From DATDCV01 sp036524155 (lineage in GTDB: Bacteria; Verrucomicrobiota; Verrucomicrobiia; Limisphaerales; UBA8199), in assembly GCA_036524155.1 (NCBI GenBank), contig DATDCV010000407.1:1-13814 (forward strand): 13,814 nt of DNA, given 5' to 3'. The notes below the pieces were generated by a model, which saw only the letters and a list, made by a program, of their open reading frames with translations, had not been told where the DNA came from and did not search any database. Shown one piece after another: positions 1 through 6,952 of the stretch (position 1 is the first letter of the stretch; every line of letters starts with the position of its first letter). Both the position numbers and the translations under genes were made by a program.

Positions 1-1
1 G

Positions 2-265
2 GTGGAACAGCCCAATATCCAGAACGCAGTGGGCAACGCCTGGCCCGCATTCTGCAACGGCCCTTACGGAGGGGGCGACCTCTACCAACTCGATCCCGCG
101 CCGGACGCCAAAAACTTCGGCAACGATCAATACGGTATTCACAGCCGGCGGTTCAACTACCTCTTCCACGACAACCATGTTGCCGCCCTCAAAATCCAGC
201 AGACAATCGGCGGCGGGACTCTGTCCAATCCCAAGGGGATTTGGACCGTCGCCGCGGGAGACTAG
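2..265 (+). CDS. C-terminal end of a pseudopilin-like (H-X9-DG type) protein, 5' truncated
   Basis: The reading frame is open from the left edge and stops at TAG 263-265, so only the last 87 or so residues are present. The GTG at 2 is simply the first codon in the window and not a demonstrated start. The tail contains HSRRFNYLFHDNHVAALK, which matches the H-X9-DG-type C-terminus common in the large prepilin-like families of Verrucomicrobiota and Planctomycetota. Here the usual DG is DN. It then ends in GIWTVAAGD, a closing sequence I also associate with these proteins. Members normally begin with a type IV pilin-like methylation signal and one membrane helix, followed by a secreted beta-rich domain; all of that lies outside the window. 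The specific function is unknown. The family assignment is from recalled pattern similarity, without alignment. Confidence 0.65.
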   Translation: MEQPNIQNAVGNAWPAFCNGPYGGGDLYQLDPAPDAKNFGNDQYGIHSRRFNYLFHDNHVAALKIQQTIGGGTLSNPKGIWTVAAGD

Positions 266-282
266 CCCGGGCTTAATCCTGC

Positions 283-311
283 TTGCCGAAGTGCGGTCCG
301 CGCATTAGCCT
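283..311 (+). promoter_or_regulatory. Weak candidate sigma70 promoter for xylA
   Basis: TTGCCG (283-288) and TAGCCT (306-311) are separated by 17 bp. Transcription would start near 318 and leave a leader of about 18 nt before the xylA ATG at 336. The -35 matches consensus at 4 of 6 positions and the -10 at 3 of 6, so this is only a candidate. The 70-bp gap between the upstream gene and xylA contains no other recognisable site and no clear Shine-Dalgarno sequence. Confidence 0.25.
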
Positions 312-335
312 CGCGCGCAAAATTGTTCGCGAATC

Positions 336-1661
336 ATGAAACGAGCATCCAGAGAATTCTTCCCAGGCATCTCCAAGATCCAGTTTGAAGGGCCTAAATC
401 GAAAAACCCGCTGGCGTTCAAGCATTACGACGCCCAAGAGCTTGTCGAAGGCAAGTCAATGCGTGAGCACCTGCGGTTTTCGGTGACTTACTGGCACACG
501 ATCCGGGGCCAGTTGGCGGATATGTTTGGGGCCCCCGCCGCGATTCGGCCCTGGGAGGACGGTAGCGATTCGATGAGGATGGCCGAAACACGCGCACGAG
601 TTGCGTTTGAATTCCTTGAGAAACTGGGCGCGCCCCTCTATGCGTTCCACGACCGCGACGTGGCGCCCGAGGGCAAGAGCCTGCGCGAGACCAACCGGAA
701 CCTCGACGGGATTGTCAAGGTGCTCAAACAGGAGCAGCAGCGCACCGGGGTCCAGTTACTCTGGGGCACAGCGTGCCTGTTCAGCAATCCCCGGTTCGTT
801 CACGGCGCGGCGACAAGCTGCAACGCCGACGCGTTCGCCTACGCCGCCGCGCAGGTGAAGAAGGCCATCGAAATAACGCACGAACTCAAGGGCGCTGGGT
901 ATGTGTTCTGGGGCGGGCGCGAGGGTTACACGACACTCTGGAACACCGATCTCAAGCGCGAGCTGGACCACCTGGGCCGCTTCCTGCACCTGGCCGTTGG
1001 CCACAAAAAGTCGATTGGCTTCAAGGGCCAGTTCTATATCGAGCCCAAGCCGAAAGAACCCACAAAGCACCAATATGACTCCGACGCCGCGGCGTGCCTG
1101 AATTTCTTGCGCGAGTATGACCTCCTGCGGGACTTCAAGCTGAACCTCGAAACCAATCACGCGACGCTGGCGGGGCACACCATGCAGCATGAACTGGAGG
1201 TGGCCATCGCCGCCAACGCTTTGGGTTCCATCGACGCGAACACCGGCGACCTGTTGTTGGGCTGGGACACCGATCAGTTCCCCACCGATGTTTACCTGAC
1301 CACGCAGATCATGCTTTCGATTCTCAAGATGGGCGGTTTTGCCACCGGCGGCACGAACTTTGACGCCAAGGTTCGCCGTGAGAGCTTCGAGCCGGTCGAC
1401 CTGTTCTACGCGCATATCGGAGGCATGGACGCCTTCGCCCGCGGCTTGAAAATTGCCGCTGCCATCCGCAAAGATGGCCGCCTGGCAGAGTTTGTTAAAG
1501 AGCGCTACAGCTCGTGGGATAACGGCATCGGCGCCAAGATTGAGTCCGGCAAGGCGGGGTTCAAGGAACTCGAGGGCTACATGCTCGCGAAGGGCGATAT
1601 CACCAGCAACACCAGCGGTCGCCAGGAATTGCTCGAAAATATCATCAACGAGTTCATCTGA
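336..1661 (+). CDS. xylA: Xylose isomerase (class II)
   Basis: This 441-residue protein has essentially the length of E. coli XylA (440 aa). It interconverts D-xylose and D-xylulose (and glucose and fructose) in the cytoplasm with two divalent metal ions. Every expected active-site residue is visible, shifted by +4 from E. coli numbering. These are H105 and D108 (FHDRD), the metal ligands E236 (IEPKP), E272 and H275 (LETNH), D300 (SIDANTGD), D311 and D313 (GWDTDQFP) and D343 (NFDAK). The FWGGREGY signature is at 191-198. The ATG at 336 places the N-terminus in register with E. coli XylA. No xylulokinase or xylose transporter is adjacent, so the rest of the pathway must lie elsewhere. The gene stands alone on the plus strand and converges with the lactate permease gene. 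The enzyme appears intact and functional. Confidence 0.97.
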   Translation: MKRASREFFPGISKIQFEGPKSKNPLAFKHYDAQELVEGKSMREHLRFSVTYWHTIRGQLADMFGAPAAIRPWEDGSDSMRMAETRARVAFEFLEKLGAPLYAFHDRDVAPEGKSLRETNRNLDGIVKVLKQEQQRTGVQLLWGTACLFSNPRFVHGAATSCNADAFAYAAAQVKKAIEITHELKGAGYVFWGGREGYTTLWNTDLKRELDHLGRFLHLAVGHKKSIGFKGQFYIEPKPKEPTKHQYDSDAAACLNFLREYDLLRDFKLNLETNHATLAGHTMQHELEVAIAANALGSIDANTGDLLLGWDTDQFPTDVYLTTQIMLSILKMGGFATGGTNFDAKVRRESFEPVDLFYAHIGGMDAFARGLKIAAAIRKDGRLAEFVKERYSSWDNGIGAKIESGKAGFKELEGYMLAKGDITSNTSGRQELLENIINEFI

Positions 1662-1683
1662 TCTCGAGCCGGTCTGTTAGTTT

Positions 1684-1709
1684 TCCGCGCGGGGTACAAA
1701 ACGCGCGGA
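1684..1709. terminator. Hairpin between convergent xylA and lactate permease genes
   Basis: An 8-bp perfect stem (TCCGCGCG 1684-1691 with CGCGCGGA 1702-1709) encloses a 10-nt loop, directly after the stop codon of the minus-strand permease gene and 23 nt past the xylA stop. No run of T follows the stem on either strand, so it is not a textbook intrinsic terminator. Its position between converging genes suggests a bidirectional transcription-ending or mRNA-protecting hairpin. Confidence 0.4.
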
Positions 1710-3356
1710 TTAGGGCACGACCATGTGGGCGAACGGCGGGCAATAGGCCTGCAGGAACACCAGGATTCCCATCAGCACCGCCAAAGCGATGCTGTGGAAA
1801 AAAACGTAGCGGAGGATGCTGCCCTCATGGCCGTACCACGCGGTGGCAGTGCTGGCCACCACGATGCTCTGCGCGTCTATCATCTTGCCCATCACTCCTC
1901 CCGAGCTGTTGGCGGCGGCCATCAAAATGGGACTCAGGTGGGCCTGCTCGGCGGTGATCTTCTGGAGGCTCCCGAATAACACGTTCGACGCGGTGTCGGA
2001 ACCGGTCAGAGCAACACCCAGCCAGCCGAGCAGCGTTCCGAAGAACGGGTACAGAGAACCGGTCTGCGCCAGCGCCAGGCCCAGGGTCGCATCGGTGCCG
2101 GAATACTTCGTCACGTTCCCAATCGCCAGCATGGCGGCGATGGTCAGTAGCGAGAACCTGATCCGCCAAATGGTTTCCAGGTAGGTTTTGGCCATCTCGC
2201 GCGGACCGTAGCCCATAGTCAGCCCGGCCAATATCGCCGCCAGGAGAATTCCGGTGCCCGTCGCGGAAAGAACGTTCAGCCTGAACTCGGCCGCTTCTGG
2301 CTTGGCGCCGGCTGGCGCCACCGGCGGAACTCGTTGCACCACGTTGTGCAACCCCGGAACGGCGAGCTTGAAGTTGGCGACTTTGTCCAGCCGGGTTTTG
2401 ACCTGCGGCAATCCCCAAACCAGGATGCAGGCGGTCAGGATTATCCACGGCGACCACGCCCGCAGCACCTTGCCGGAGTAGTCCGCACGCGTCGGCGGCT
2501 TAGCGGTCTCAAGGGTGTGATTCTCCGGTGCCATCGGCTTTGGCCGCCACACCCGCAGCAGCCCAACCAGCGCTCCGATCGAGCACGCTCCGGAAACTAT
2601 GTCCACCAGCCACGGCCCATGAAAATTCGAGATGAGGAACTGGGGGACGGCGAAACTGACCCCGGCGACGGCTGCAGCCGGCCAGACACCGAGCATCCCC
2701 CGCCAACCCGCGAAGGCCGCGACGACCCAAAACGGGACCAGCACCGAGAAAAAAGGCAGTTGCCGGCCGACCATCGCCGACACTTTCAGCGCATCCAGTC
2801 CCGTCACTTGCTCCAGGGTTGTGATCGGAATCCCCAGGGAGCCAAACGCCACTGGCGCTGTGTTCGCAATAAGGGCCAGACCGGAAGCATGCAGCGGTTT
2901 GAAGCCGAGTTGGATCAGAATCGCGCCGGTGATGGCCACCGGCGTGCCAAAGCCCGCCATACCCTCGATGAACGCTCCGAACGAAAACGCGATCAGGACC
3001 ACCTGCACGCGCGGGTCCGGCGCCACCTGCGCCAGGCTGTCCCGCAAGACGCCGAACAAGCCGCGTTTGACGGTCAGTTGGTAGAGAAAAATGACATTCA
3101 GAATGATCCAGCCGATCGGGAAAAGCCCGAACGCGGCTCCGTAGCCCGCCGTCGCCGCCGCCGCGACCAGAGGCATCTGGTAGGCCCACAACGCAACCGT
3201 CAACGCGACCCCCAGCCCCAGGACTGCCGCGAGGTGGATGCGTATTCTGAGTAGCGCGATCGAACCGAGCAACACCGCTACCGGACACGCCGCCACCACC
3301 GTGGAGAGAGCCGCATGGTGCAGCGGGTTGTAGTTCTGCAACCACACCGGATTCAT
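1710..3356 (-). CDS. lctP: L-lactate permease (LctP family)
   Basis: This 548-residue, strongly hydrophobic protein fits the LctP/LldP lactate permease family in size. Family-type blocks are visible: EGMAGFGTPVAI at 131-142, TGSDTASNVLFGSLQ at 451-465, and AANSSGGVMGKMIDAQSI at 481-498. Many hydrophobic segments run through the protein, which should be an inner-membrane carrier importing lactate (and glycolate in relatives) with protons. A hydrophilic loop rich in Pro, Lys and Glu (about 270-297) and a periplasmic or cytoplasmic segment (about 318-360) interrupt the helices. Its ATG at 3356 overlaps the cutA stop codon in an ATGA arrangement, which indicates translational coupling. No lactate dehydrogenase gene is adjacent, so whether lactate or another 2-hydroxy acid is the substrate cannot be told from context. 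Confidence 0.93.
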   Translation of the reverse strand: MNPVWLQNYNPLHHAALSTVVAACPVAVLLGSIALLRIRIHLAAVLGLGVALTVALWAYQMPLVAAAATAGYGAAFGLFPIGWIILNVIFLYQLTVKRGLFGVLRDSLAQVAPDPRVQVVLIAFSFGAFIEGMAGFGTPVAITGAILIQLGFKPLHASGLALIANTAPVAFGSLGIPITTLEQVTGLDALKVSAMVGRQLPFFSVLVPFWVVAAFAGWRGMLGVWPAAAVAGVSFAVPQFLISNFHGPWLVDIVSGACSIGALVGLLRVWRPKPMAPENHTLETAKPPTRADYSGKVLRAWSPWIILTACILVWGLPQVKTRLDKVANFKLAVPGLHNVVQRVPPVAPAGAKPEAAEFRLNVLSATGTGILLAAILAGLTMGYGPREMAKTYLETIWRIRFSLLTIAAMLAIGNVTKYSGTDATLGLALAQTGSLYPFFGTLLGWLGVALTGSDTASNVLFGSLQKITAEQAHLSPILMAAANSSGGVMGKMIDAQSIVVASTATAWYGHEGSILRYVFFHSIALAVLMGILVFLQAYCPPFAHMVVP

Positions 3357-3685
3357 TTGCGCACCGCTTGTTCACACCAGCGCAAATAGCGCCGGTTGCC
3401 GCCATGGATCTCCAGCACAACAAATTCAGGCGTGTCGTAGGGGTGCTCCTTCACCACCAGCTTCTCTAATGCCGCCAATGATCGCTTCGTGGTTTTGAAC
3501 AGGATCAACACCTCACGCCCACGCTCGATCTTTCCAGCCCACCAGTAATGGGACTCGAGCCCCGCGACCAGGTTCGCGCACGCGGCCAGTCGCTGTGCCA
3601 GGGCTAGTTTTGCCAGTTTCCTCGCCGTTTTTATCTCCGGCGCGGTGACCAACACGATTCGGAACCTGTGGTCTGAATCAAGCAT
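3353..3685 (-). CDS. cutA: CutA divalent-ion tolerance family protein
   Basis: At 110 residues this has the normal size of CutA, a small trimeric ferredoxin-like protein linked to divalent cation tolerance in E. coli. In most bacteria its real role is unsettled. Family signatures are clear: RLAACANLV (32-40), ESHYWWAGKIE (44-54), LILFKTT (60-66) and HPYDTPEFV (81-89). The ATG at 3685 gives the usual N-terminus, with the first beta strand (RIVLVTAP) beginning at residue 9. It lies 87 bp downstream of the CvpA-like gene. Its stop overlaps the start of the lactate permease gene by 4 bp, so the two are very probably co-translated. No Shine-Dalgarno sequence is obvious. The family call is firm; the physiological role is not. 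Confidence 0.93.
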   Translation of the reverse strand: MLDSDHRFRIVLVTAPEIKTARKLAKLALAQRLAACANLVAGLESHYWWAGKIERGREVLILFKTTKRSLAALEKLVVKEHPYDTPEFVVLEIHGGNRRYLRWCEQAVRK

Positions 3686-3772
3686 AGGAATGGAGCGCGC
3701 CCATTTAACGCAGGAACTCCGTTCCCCTTCAATTCAAAAGCATGCCGCCTGGCGGGCGAAGACGCTCCAACT

Positions 3773-4402
3773 TTAACGCCGGGCCTGGCTGAGGTGTTTG
3801 CCCGGAGTCGGCTGTCGCACCTGCGCAGGCGGGGGCGCGGCTGGTTCGCCGTCAGCCGACTGGATAAGCAGGAACCCGAAATTGTTTTTGATGCAGGCTC
3901 CGGTGAAGGAATCCTCGAAGACCATTTCCTGGAGGTTGCGCAGTGTGGGGAAAACGGTGCTGCCGTAAGCATCGACCTGGTATTTTTCTTCGGCCTTCAG
4001 TTCTGCTGGTGTGAAGTTGCGCGAGTTGAGCAAAGCCAGGCCCACCATCAGGATGCAGGCGTAACGCAGCAGGCCGGAGCCCATCCCGAGGTAATACTCT
4101 GCTCTTCCGAAAGCGTCGGTGCCTACCAGTTTGGAACCGATTCTTTTCTGGAGCGATGAAAAGACCAGCAGGATGACCAATGCCGCTCCCAAATACGCCG
4201 AAACGAAAGCAGCCCAGGAGTCGAGGAACCCGGCGGAACTCATCAGCGAGCCCAGCGGCCGATACACCAACGCGCAACCGCACACCAGCGTCAGCCATTT
4301 CAGCACGCGCAGCAGTTCTTCCGAAAGGCCGTGCTTGCGGCCTCGAATGATGCCCGCAATCAGGAAAGCCGCCAGAAAGCAATCGAACAGGTTAATGGGC
4401 AT
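3773..4402 (-). CDS. CvpA-family membrane protein
   Basis: This 209-residue protein resembles the CvpA family, whose E. coli member was named for colicin V production. CvpA proteins are small inner-membrane proteins with about four helices, linked to envelope homeostasis. Hydrophobic segments are visible at about 5-19, 35-51, 63-84 and 106-125. The N-terminal pattern of a short helix followed by GIIRGRKHGLSEELLRVLKW is the characteristic CvpA opening (an x-G-x-x-R/K-G-x-x-x-E loop). After the last helix there is a roughly 80-residue hydrophilic tail. It includes a Pro-rich stretch at 187-200 (PAAPPPAQVRQPTP), which is longer than in compact family members. The ATG at 4402 begins immediately before the first helix. 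The gene lies 90 bp downstream of the HNH gene and 87 bp upstream of cutA on the same strand. The family call is moderately strong; function in this organism is unknown. Confidence 0.72.
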   Translation of the reverse strand: MPINLFDCFLAAFLIAGIIRGRKHGLSEELLRVLKWLTLVCGCALVYRPLGSLMSSAGFLDSWAAFVSAYLGAALVILLVFSSLQKRIGSKLVGTDAFGRAEYYLGMGSGLLRYACILMVGLALLNSRNFTPAELKAEEKYQVDAYGSTVFPTLRNLQEMVFEDSFTGACIKNNFGFLLIQSADGEPAAPPPAQVRQPTPGKHLSQARR

Positions 4403-4492
4403 GTCAATAATCTTATGCCCCAGGAAAAGCTAGTCCTGTACCAGTAAGGACCACTTATAGGGTGCGCAATCGGGATGAAGAGAACCGTGTCG

Positions 4493-5104
4493 CTACACCA
4501 CGTCTTCACCCAACTCGACGTTCCAATACGCCAAATCGATGAAGTGCTTCCAACTGTCGTGCTGGTGGAGGGTGAAATTGATTTGGACGAACGGCCGCCA
4601 TTTGGGCCGCTTCGGTTTCCGAATCAGGTGCAGGCCGGCTTCCTGCGGTGTCCGGTTGGCCTTCAGCGTGTTACACTCGATGCACGAGCACACGATATTC
4701 TCCCAAGTGGTCGGCCCGCCCCGATCCCGAGGGAGGACATGGTCCAGGTTCAAGTCCTTGCGGTCGCAGGTCTTCCCGCAATACTGGCAGGTGTTCTTGT
4801 CCCGTTCAAAGATGTTGTGACGAGTGAACTTGACTTCCTTCTTCGGCAGGCGGTCGTAAATGAGCAGCAGAATCACGCGCGGCACGCGAATCCTGAACGA
4901 AATTGCCTGGATTGATTCGACATCCGGTTCCTGCCGGGAAAAGTCCTGCCACTCGCTGAAATCGTAGGTTTCAAAGGAACCGTCCCCGCGATTGAACACA
5001 ACCTCGGCGTGGCCCTGAAATAGCAGAGTCAGTGCGCGGCGAGCCGTGCAGACATTGACCGCCTGCCACAGGCGGTTGAGCACCAGCACATGTTGGTTTA
5101 GCAT
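4493..5104 (-). CDS. HNH endonuclease family protein
   Basis: This is a roughly 203-residue HNH (His-Me finger) nuclease-fold protein. An N-terminal segment (LNQHVLVLNRLWQAVNVCTARRAL) matches the conserved lead-in of a widespread stand-alone HNH family. The nuclease domain follows. In the numbering of the longer 206-residue form, it has zinc-type cysteines C109/C112 (CQYC) and C144/C147 (CIEC), the catalytic-type DH pair D124/H125 (LNLDHVLPRDRGGPTTWENI), and N139 and N148. Two in-frame starts exist, ATG 5113 and ATG 5104. The second is preferred because the GGGG at the upstream site is about 8-10 nt away instead of abutting it. It also leaves about 21 nt of leader after the candidate promoter. 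The protein carries no other recognisable domain, and no methyltransferase or toxin partner is adjacent. It is more likely a conserved chromosomal HNH protein than part of a restriction or phage module. Confidence 0.88.
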   Translation of the reverse strand: MLNQHVLVLNRLWQAVNVCTARRALTLLFQGHAEVVFNRGDGSFETYDFSEWQDFSRQEPDVESIQAISFRIRVPRVILLLIYDRLPKKEVKFTRHNIFERDKNTCQYCGKTCDRKDLNLDHVLPRDRGGPTTWENIVCSCIECNTLKANRTPQEAGLHLIRKPKRPKWRPFVQINFTLHQHDSWKHFIDLAYWNVELGEDVV

Positions 5105-5131
5105 CGAGCTCATACCCCGATCGCTCGGGCC

Positions 5132-5160
5132 AAGCTACACAAATGCTCCCGGGGTGTCAA
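5132..5160 (-). promoter_or_regulatory. Candidate sigma70 promoter for the HNH-cvpA-cutA-lctP block
   Basis: On the minus strand there is a perfect -35 hexamer TTGACA (5160-5155), then a 17-bp spacer, then TAGCTT (5137-5132), which keeps the most conserved -10 positions (T, A and final T). Transcription would begin near 5125, about 21 nt upstream of the ATG at 5104. A small hairpin-forming sequence (CCCGA/TCGGG at 5116-5120/5125-5129) spans the predicted start. Position, spacing and strand all fit, but activity is inferred only. Confidence 0.5.
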
Positions 5161-5184
5161 CGGAGCGGAACTACTACCGTACCC

Positions 5185-5284
5185 CCTCAGTCTTGGGTCG
5201 GAGCGCCGATTTTTAATCGGCTGAAGCGCCCCGACGGCCGCGTGTAAGCCGAGTGCAACTCGGCGCTCCGACCCAAGACTGAGG
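5185..5284. repeat. 100-nt structured inverted-repeat element (MITE/REP-like)
   Basis: The arms 5185-5209 and 5260-5284 are perfect 25-nt reverse complements. Inside lie two exact 7-bp stem-loops. One is GCCGATT-TTT-AATCGGC (5205-5221) and the other is GCCGAGT-GCA-ACTCGGC (5248-5264). Pairing 5185-5204 with 5265-5284 leaves both hairpins abutting the 20-bp stem with a 26-nt linker between them, a neat three-way junction. Similar 10-mers ACTACTACCG (5170-5179) and ACTGCTACCG (5289-5298) flank it, matching at 9 of 10 positions. It contains no coding capacity. The architecture fits a non-autonomous mobile or dispersed intergenic repeat; only one copy is seen in this window. Confidence 0.75.
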
Positions 5285-5404
5285 TGATACTGCTACCGAC
5301 GCGTTCGCCCCAAACAAGGACATGTCTTTTGGGACACTGGCGTTTTTTGCCGCTCAGTCGCCTCCGCGCCAGAGGGCGATTTTGTGCGTTCGAGGCCATG
5401 TCCC

Positions 5405-5507
5405 CGCGCGCGGACTTCAGGCCGAACCAATGTCCGACCGACCGTTGTGTTTGGAATGCGGAAGCTTCTTATTGGTAGACGTTGCTGCGGACTGAAGTGC
5501 GCGCGCC
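5405..5507. repeat. Imperfect inverted repeat downstream of the GH88 gene
   Basis: The 16-nt segments 5405-5420 and 5492-5507 are reverse complements at 14 of 16 positions, sharing an ACTTCAG/CTGAAGT core next to CG-rich tails. The 71-nt interval shows no gene. It may be a decayed intergenic repeat of the same general type as the element at 5185-5284, but the arm sequences differ. The right arm ends just before the GH88 stop codon, so it could fold at the 3' end of that transcript, although no T-run accompanies it. Confidence 0.4.
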
Positions 5508-5512
5508 GGCAA

Positions 5513-6946
5513 CTACGACGCCGCGGGATCGAAAAACACCGGGTACGGCTTGTGGCGGGCTTCGCGCAAAACCAGCAACGCCAGCTCGCGCGCGTGATAA
5601 TCTCCCCACATCGAACTTTCTCCATTCGGCACCTTTTGACCCGGCGCGATAAAGTCCCAGCCATTGGGCCGATGATACACAGAATGCAGGAGCAGGCCCT
5701 GGTGTTTGATGTCGGCGGAGAGATACGGTTCGTCGAGGAGCGTGCCGGCGACCGTCAGCCCGGCCTGGCGATAGCGGACACCGTTCTTTTTCTCGCCTTT
5801 CGCCAAAAGACAGTTGCCGAGGCGAAGGAGGCCCTGCGCGGCAATCGCCGCCGCTGAGCTGTCCACCGGCTCGCACGAGTTAAATGGGTCCGCCGGCTTG
5901 TCCACGAAGTCACCCAGTTGAGGCAGGTTCGGGGCGCCGGTGTCCCACATCGGGATGCCGTCGGCGCACGCGTGCGAAATATAGAAATCGGCGGTCACGG
6001 TGGCAGCCGTCAGGAACATTTCTTTGATGACAGCGGCGCCACGGAACCGCGAGACTCCGCGGCCGGAAACCGGCGCGCCGAGCGACAGTCCCGCCAGTTC
6101 GCGTTCACGCAGCGTTTCCAGGAACTCGAGTTCTTCAGCAAACCCGAGCACCGCCCAGGCCAGGCCGCGTGTCCACGTCGAGAAAGGCGAGTAGCCTTGC
6201 TGTGAGTTTGGACAGCGGTATTGCCCGTCGTTGACGTTGAAGACGCTCTCGTGCGCCACGCGTCCCGGCACATCGTAGGCGTCGCGGCCCTTGCCGTAAT
6301 AGACCGAGAAGCCGGCGGAGCTCGCGGCGTGCAAAAGGAGCCGTTCCAGGAGGGAAATCTCTTGGTCCCGCTCGCCCATCAGCACGTGGCCAAGTTGGTG
6401 CGCCACAGCCAACGACCGGAGAGATCGCATGGTGTCGATGAACAGCGACTGAGGCCCGTTAAACGAGTAGATATAGCCACCGCCCGACGAGGTTTTTGAC
6501 CAGCGCGCCGCCTGCACCGCGCCCGAGACTTTCAACGCCAGCTCGTAGAAATTCTTTTCGTGCTCGTCAAAGGGAATGCGGCCCTCGCGCATCAGCCGCC
6601 ACAGATTGCCGTAGGTCGAGATGTTGTTGAACCCGTGGTCGTGCACGCCCATGTGGGTCAGGTGCGGGGCCATCGATTCCACGGTCGCGCGCCGGCCCAG
6701 TTCGAGAAATTGTCTTTCCCCGGTCGCATCAAACTGCAGCGCTGCCGAGCCGAATTGGAATCCCTGGGTCCATTCGGTCCAGCCCCGGGACGTGTATTTG
6801 CCTTTTATGGTAAAGACGGGGGTGCCATCGGAGGGCTTCCAGGTCTTTTGGAGGCTGAGAATTTTGGCTCCGGAAAGCTCGAATAGCTTCTCGAGCTTGC
6901 GAAGCAGCTTCTGCGGGGTGATCGCGTGGTCGATTTTAATGGGCAT
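5513..6946 (-). CDS. GH88-family unsaturated glucuronyl/uronyl hydrolase
   Basis: This 477-residue protein matches the glycoside hydrolase 88 family. These enzymes remove the 4,5-unsaturated uronic acid that polysaccharide lyases leave on the non-reducing end of oligosaccharides, by hydrating the double bond. The two functional aspartates of the family (D88 and D149 in the Bacillus enzyme) correspond to D103 in HMGVHDHGFN and D171 in LFIDTMRSL. Other family blocks are YSPFSTWTRGLAWAVLGFAE (252-271), CADGIPMWDTGAP (327-339), DSSAAAIAAQGLLRL (362-376) and SSMWGDYHARELALLVLR (444-461). The family is an (alpha/alpha)6 barrel. At 477 aa it is longer than the minimal roughly 380-aa enzymes. No signal peptide is visible, so it should act in the cytoplasm. 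It follows the SDR gene after only 6 bp. A GH105-type relative cannot be fully excluded. Confidence 0.85.
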   Translation of the reverse strand: MPIKIDHAITPQKLLRKLEKLFELSGAKILSLQKTWKPSDGTPVFTIKGKYTSRGWTEWTQGFQFGSAALQFDATGERQFLELGRRATVESMAPHLTHMGVHDHGFNNISTYGNLWRLMREGRIPFDEHEKNFYELALKVSGAVQAARWSKTSSGGGYIYSFNGPQSLFIDTMRSLRSLAVAHQLGHVLMGERDQEISLLERLLLHAASSAGFSVYYGKGRDAYDVPGRVAHESVFNVNDGQYRCPNSQQGYSPFSTWTRGLAWAVLGFAEELEFLETLRERELAGLSLGAPVSGRGVSRFRGAAVIKEMFLTAATVTADFYISHACADGIPMWDTGAPNLPQLGDFVDKPADPFNSCEPVDSSAAAIAAQGLLRLGNCLLAKGEKKNGVRYRQAGLTVAGTLLDEPYLSADIKHQGLLLHSVYHRPNGWDFIAPGQKVPNGESSMWGDYHARELALLVLREARHKPYPVFFDPAAS

Positions 6947-6952
6947 GGCGGT

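Larger units (their letters stand above)
5114..5512. other. Gene-free spacer between the HNH and GH88 genes
   Basis: This 399-bp stretch has minus-strand genes on both sides. It holds the candidate HNH promoter (5132-5160), a 100-nt inverted-repeat element (5185-5284) flanked by similar 10-mers, and an imperfect inverted repeat (5405-5420 with 5492-5507). Between about 5300 and 5404 I see nothing recognisable beyond short palindromes such as GACATGTC near 5320. Short open frames here are translations of the repeats with no protein features. No T-tract terminator for the GH88 gene was found. Confidence 0.7.

Noticed and set aside
756..1415. 219-residue open frame on the minus strand inside xylA
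   Set aside because: It is antisense to a gene with every active-site residue intact; long antisense frames are expected from strong GC bias at third positions. Its translation has no recognisable features.
2334..3254. 306-residue plus-strand frame opposite the lactate permease gene
   Set aside because: Arg/Gln/Asp-rich translation typical of a shadow of a membrane protein gene; no domain and no ribosome-binding site.
4403..4492. TATAAG on the minus strand upstream of the CvpA-like gene as a promoter
   Set aside because: No acceptable -35 hexamer at 16-19 bp; left as chance occurrence.
4493..5113. HNH gene as part of a restriction, phage-defence or mobile module
   Set aside because: No methyltransferase, integrase, toxin or ATPase partner is adjacent; neighbours are housekeeping-type genes, so a defence role has no support here.
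5187..5399. 70-residue minus-strand frame across the 100-nt element
   Set aside because: The sequence is the inverted repeat translated (ending LKIGAPTQD), with no membrane segment, signal or domain; it is better explained as repeat DNA.
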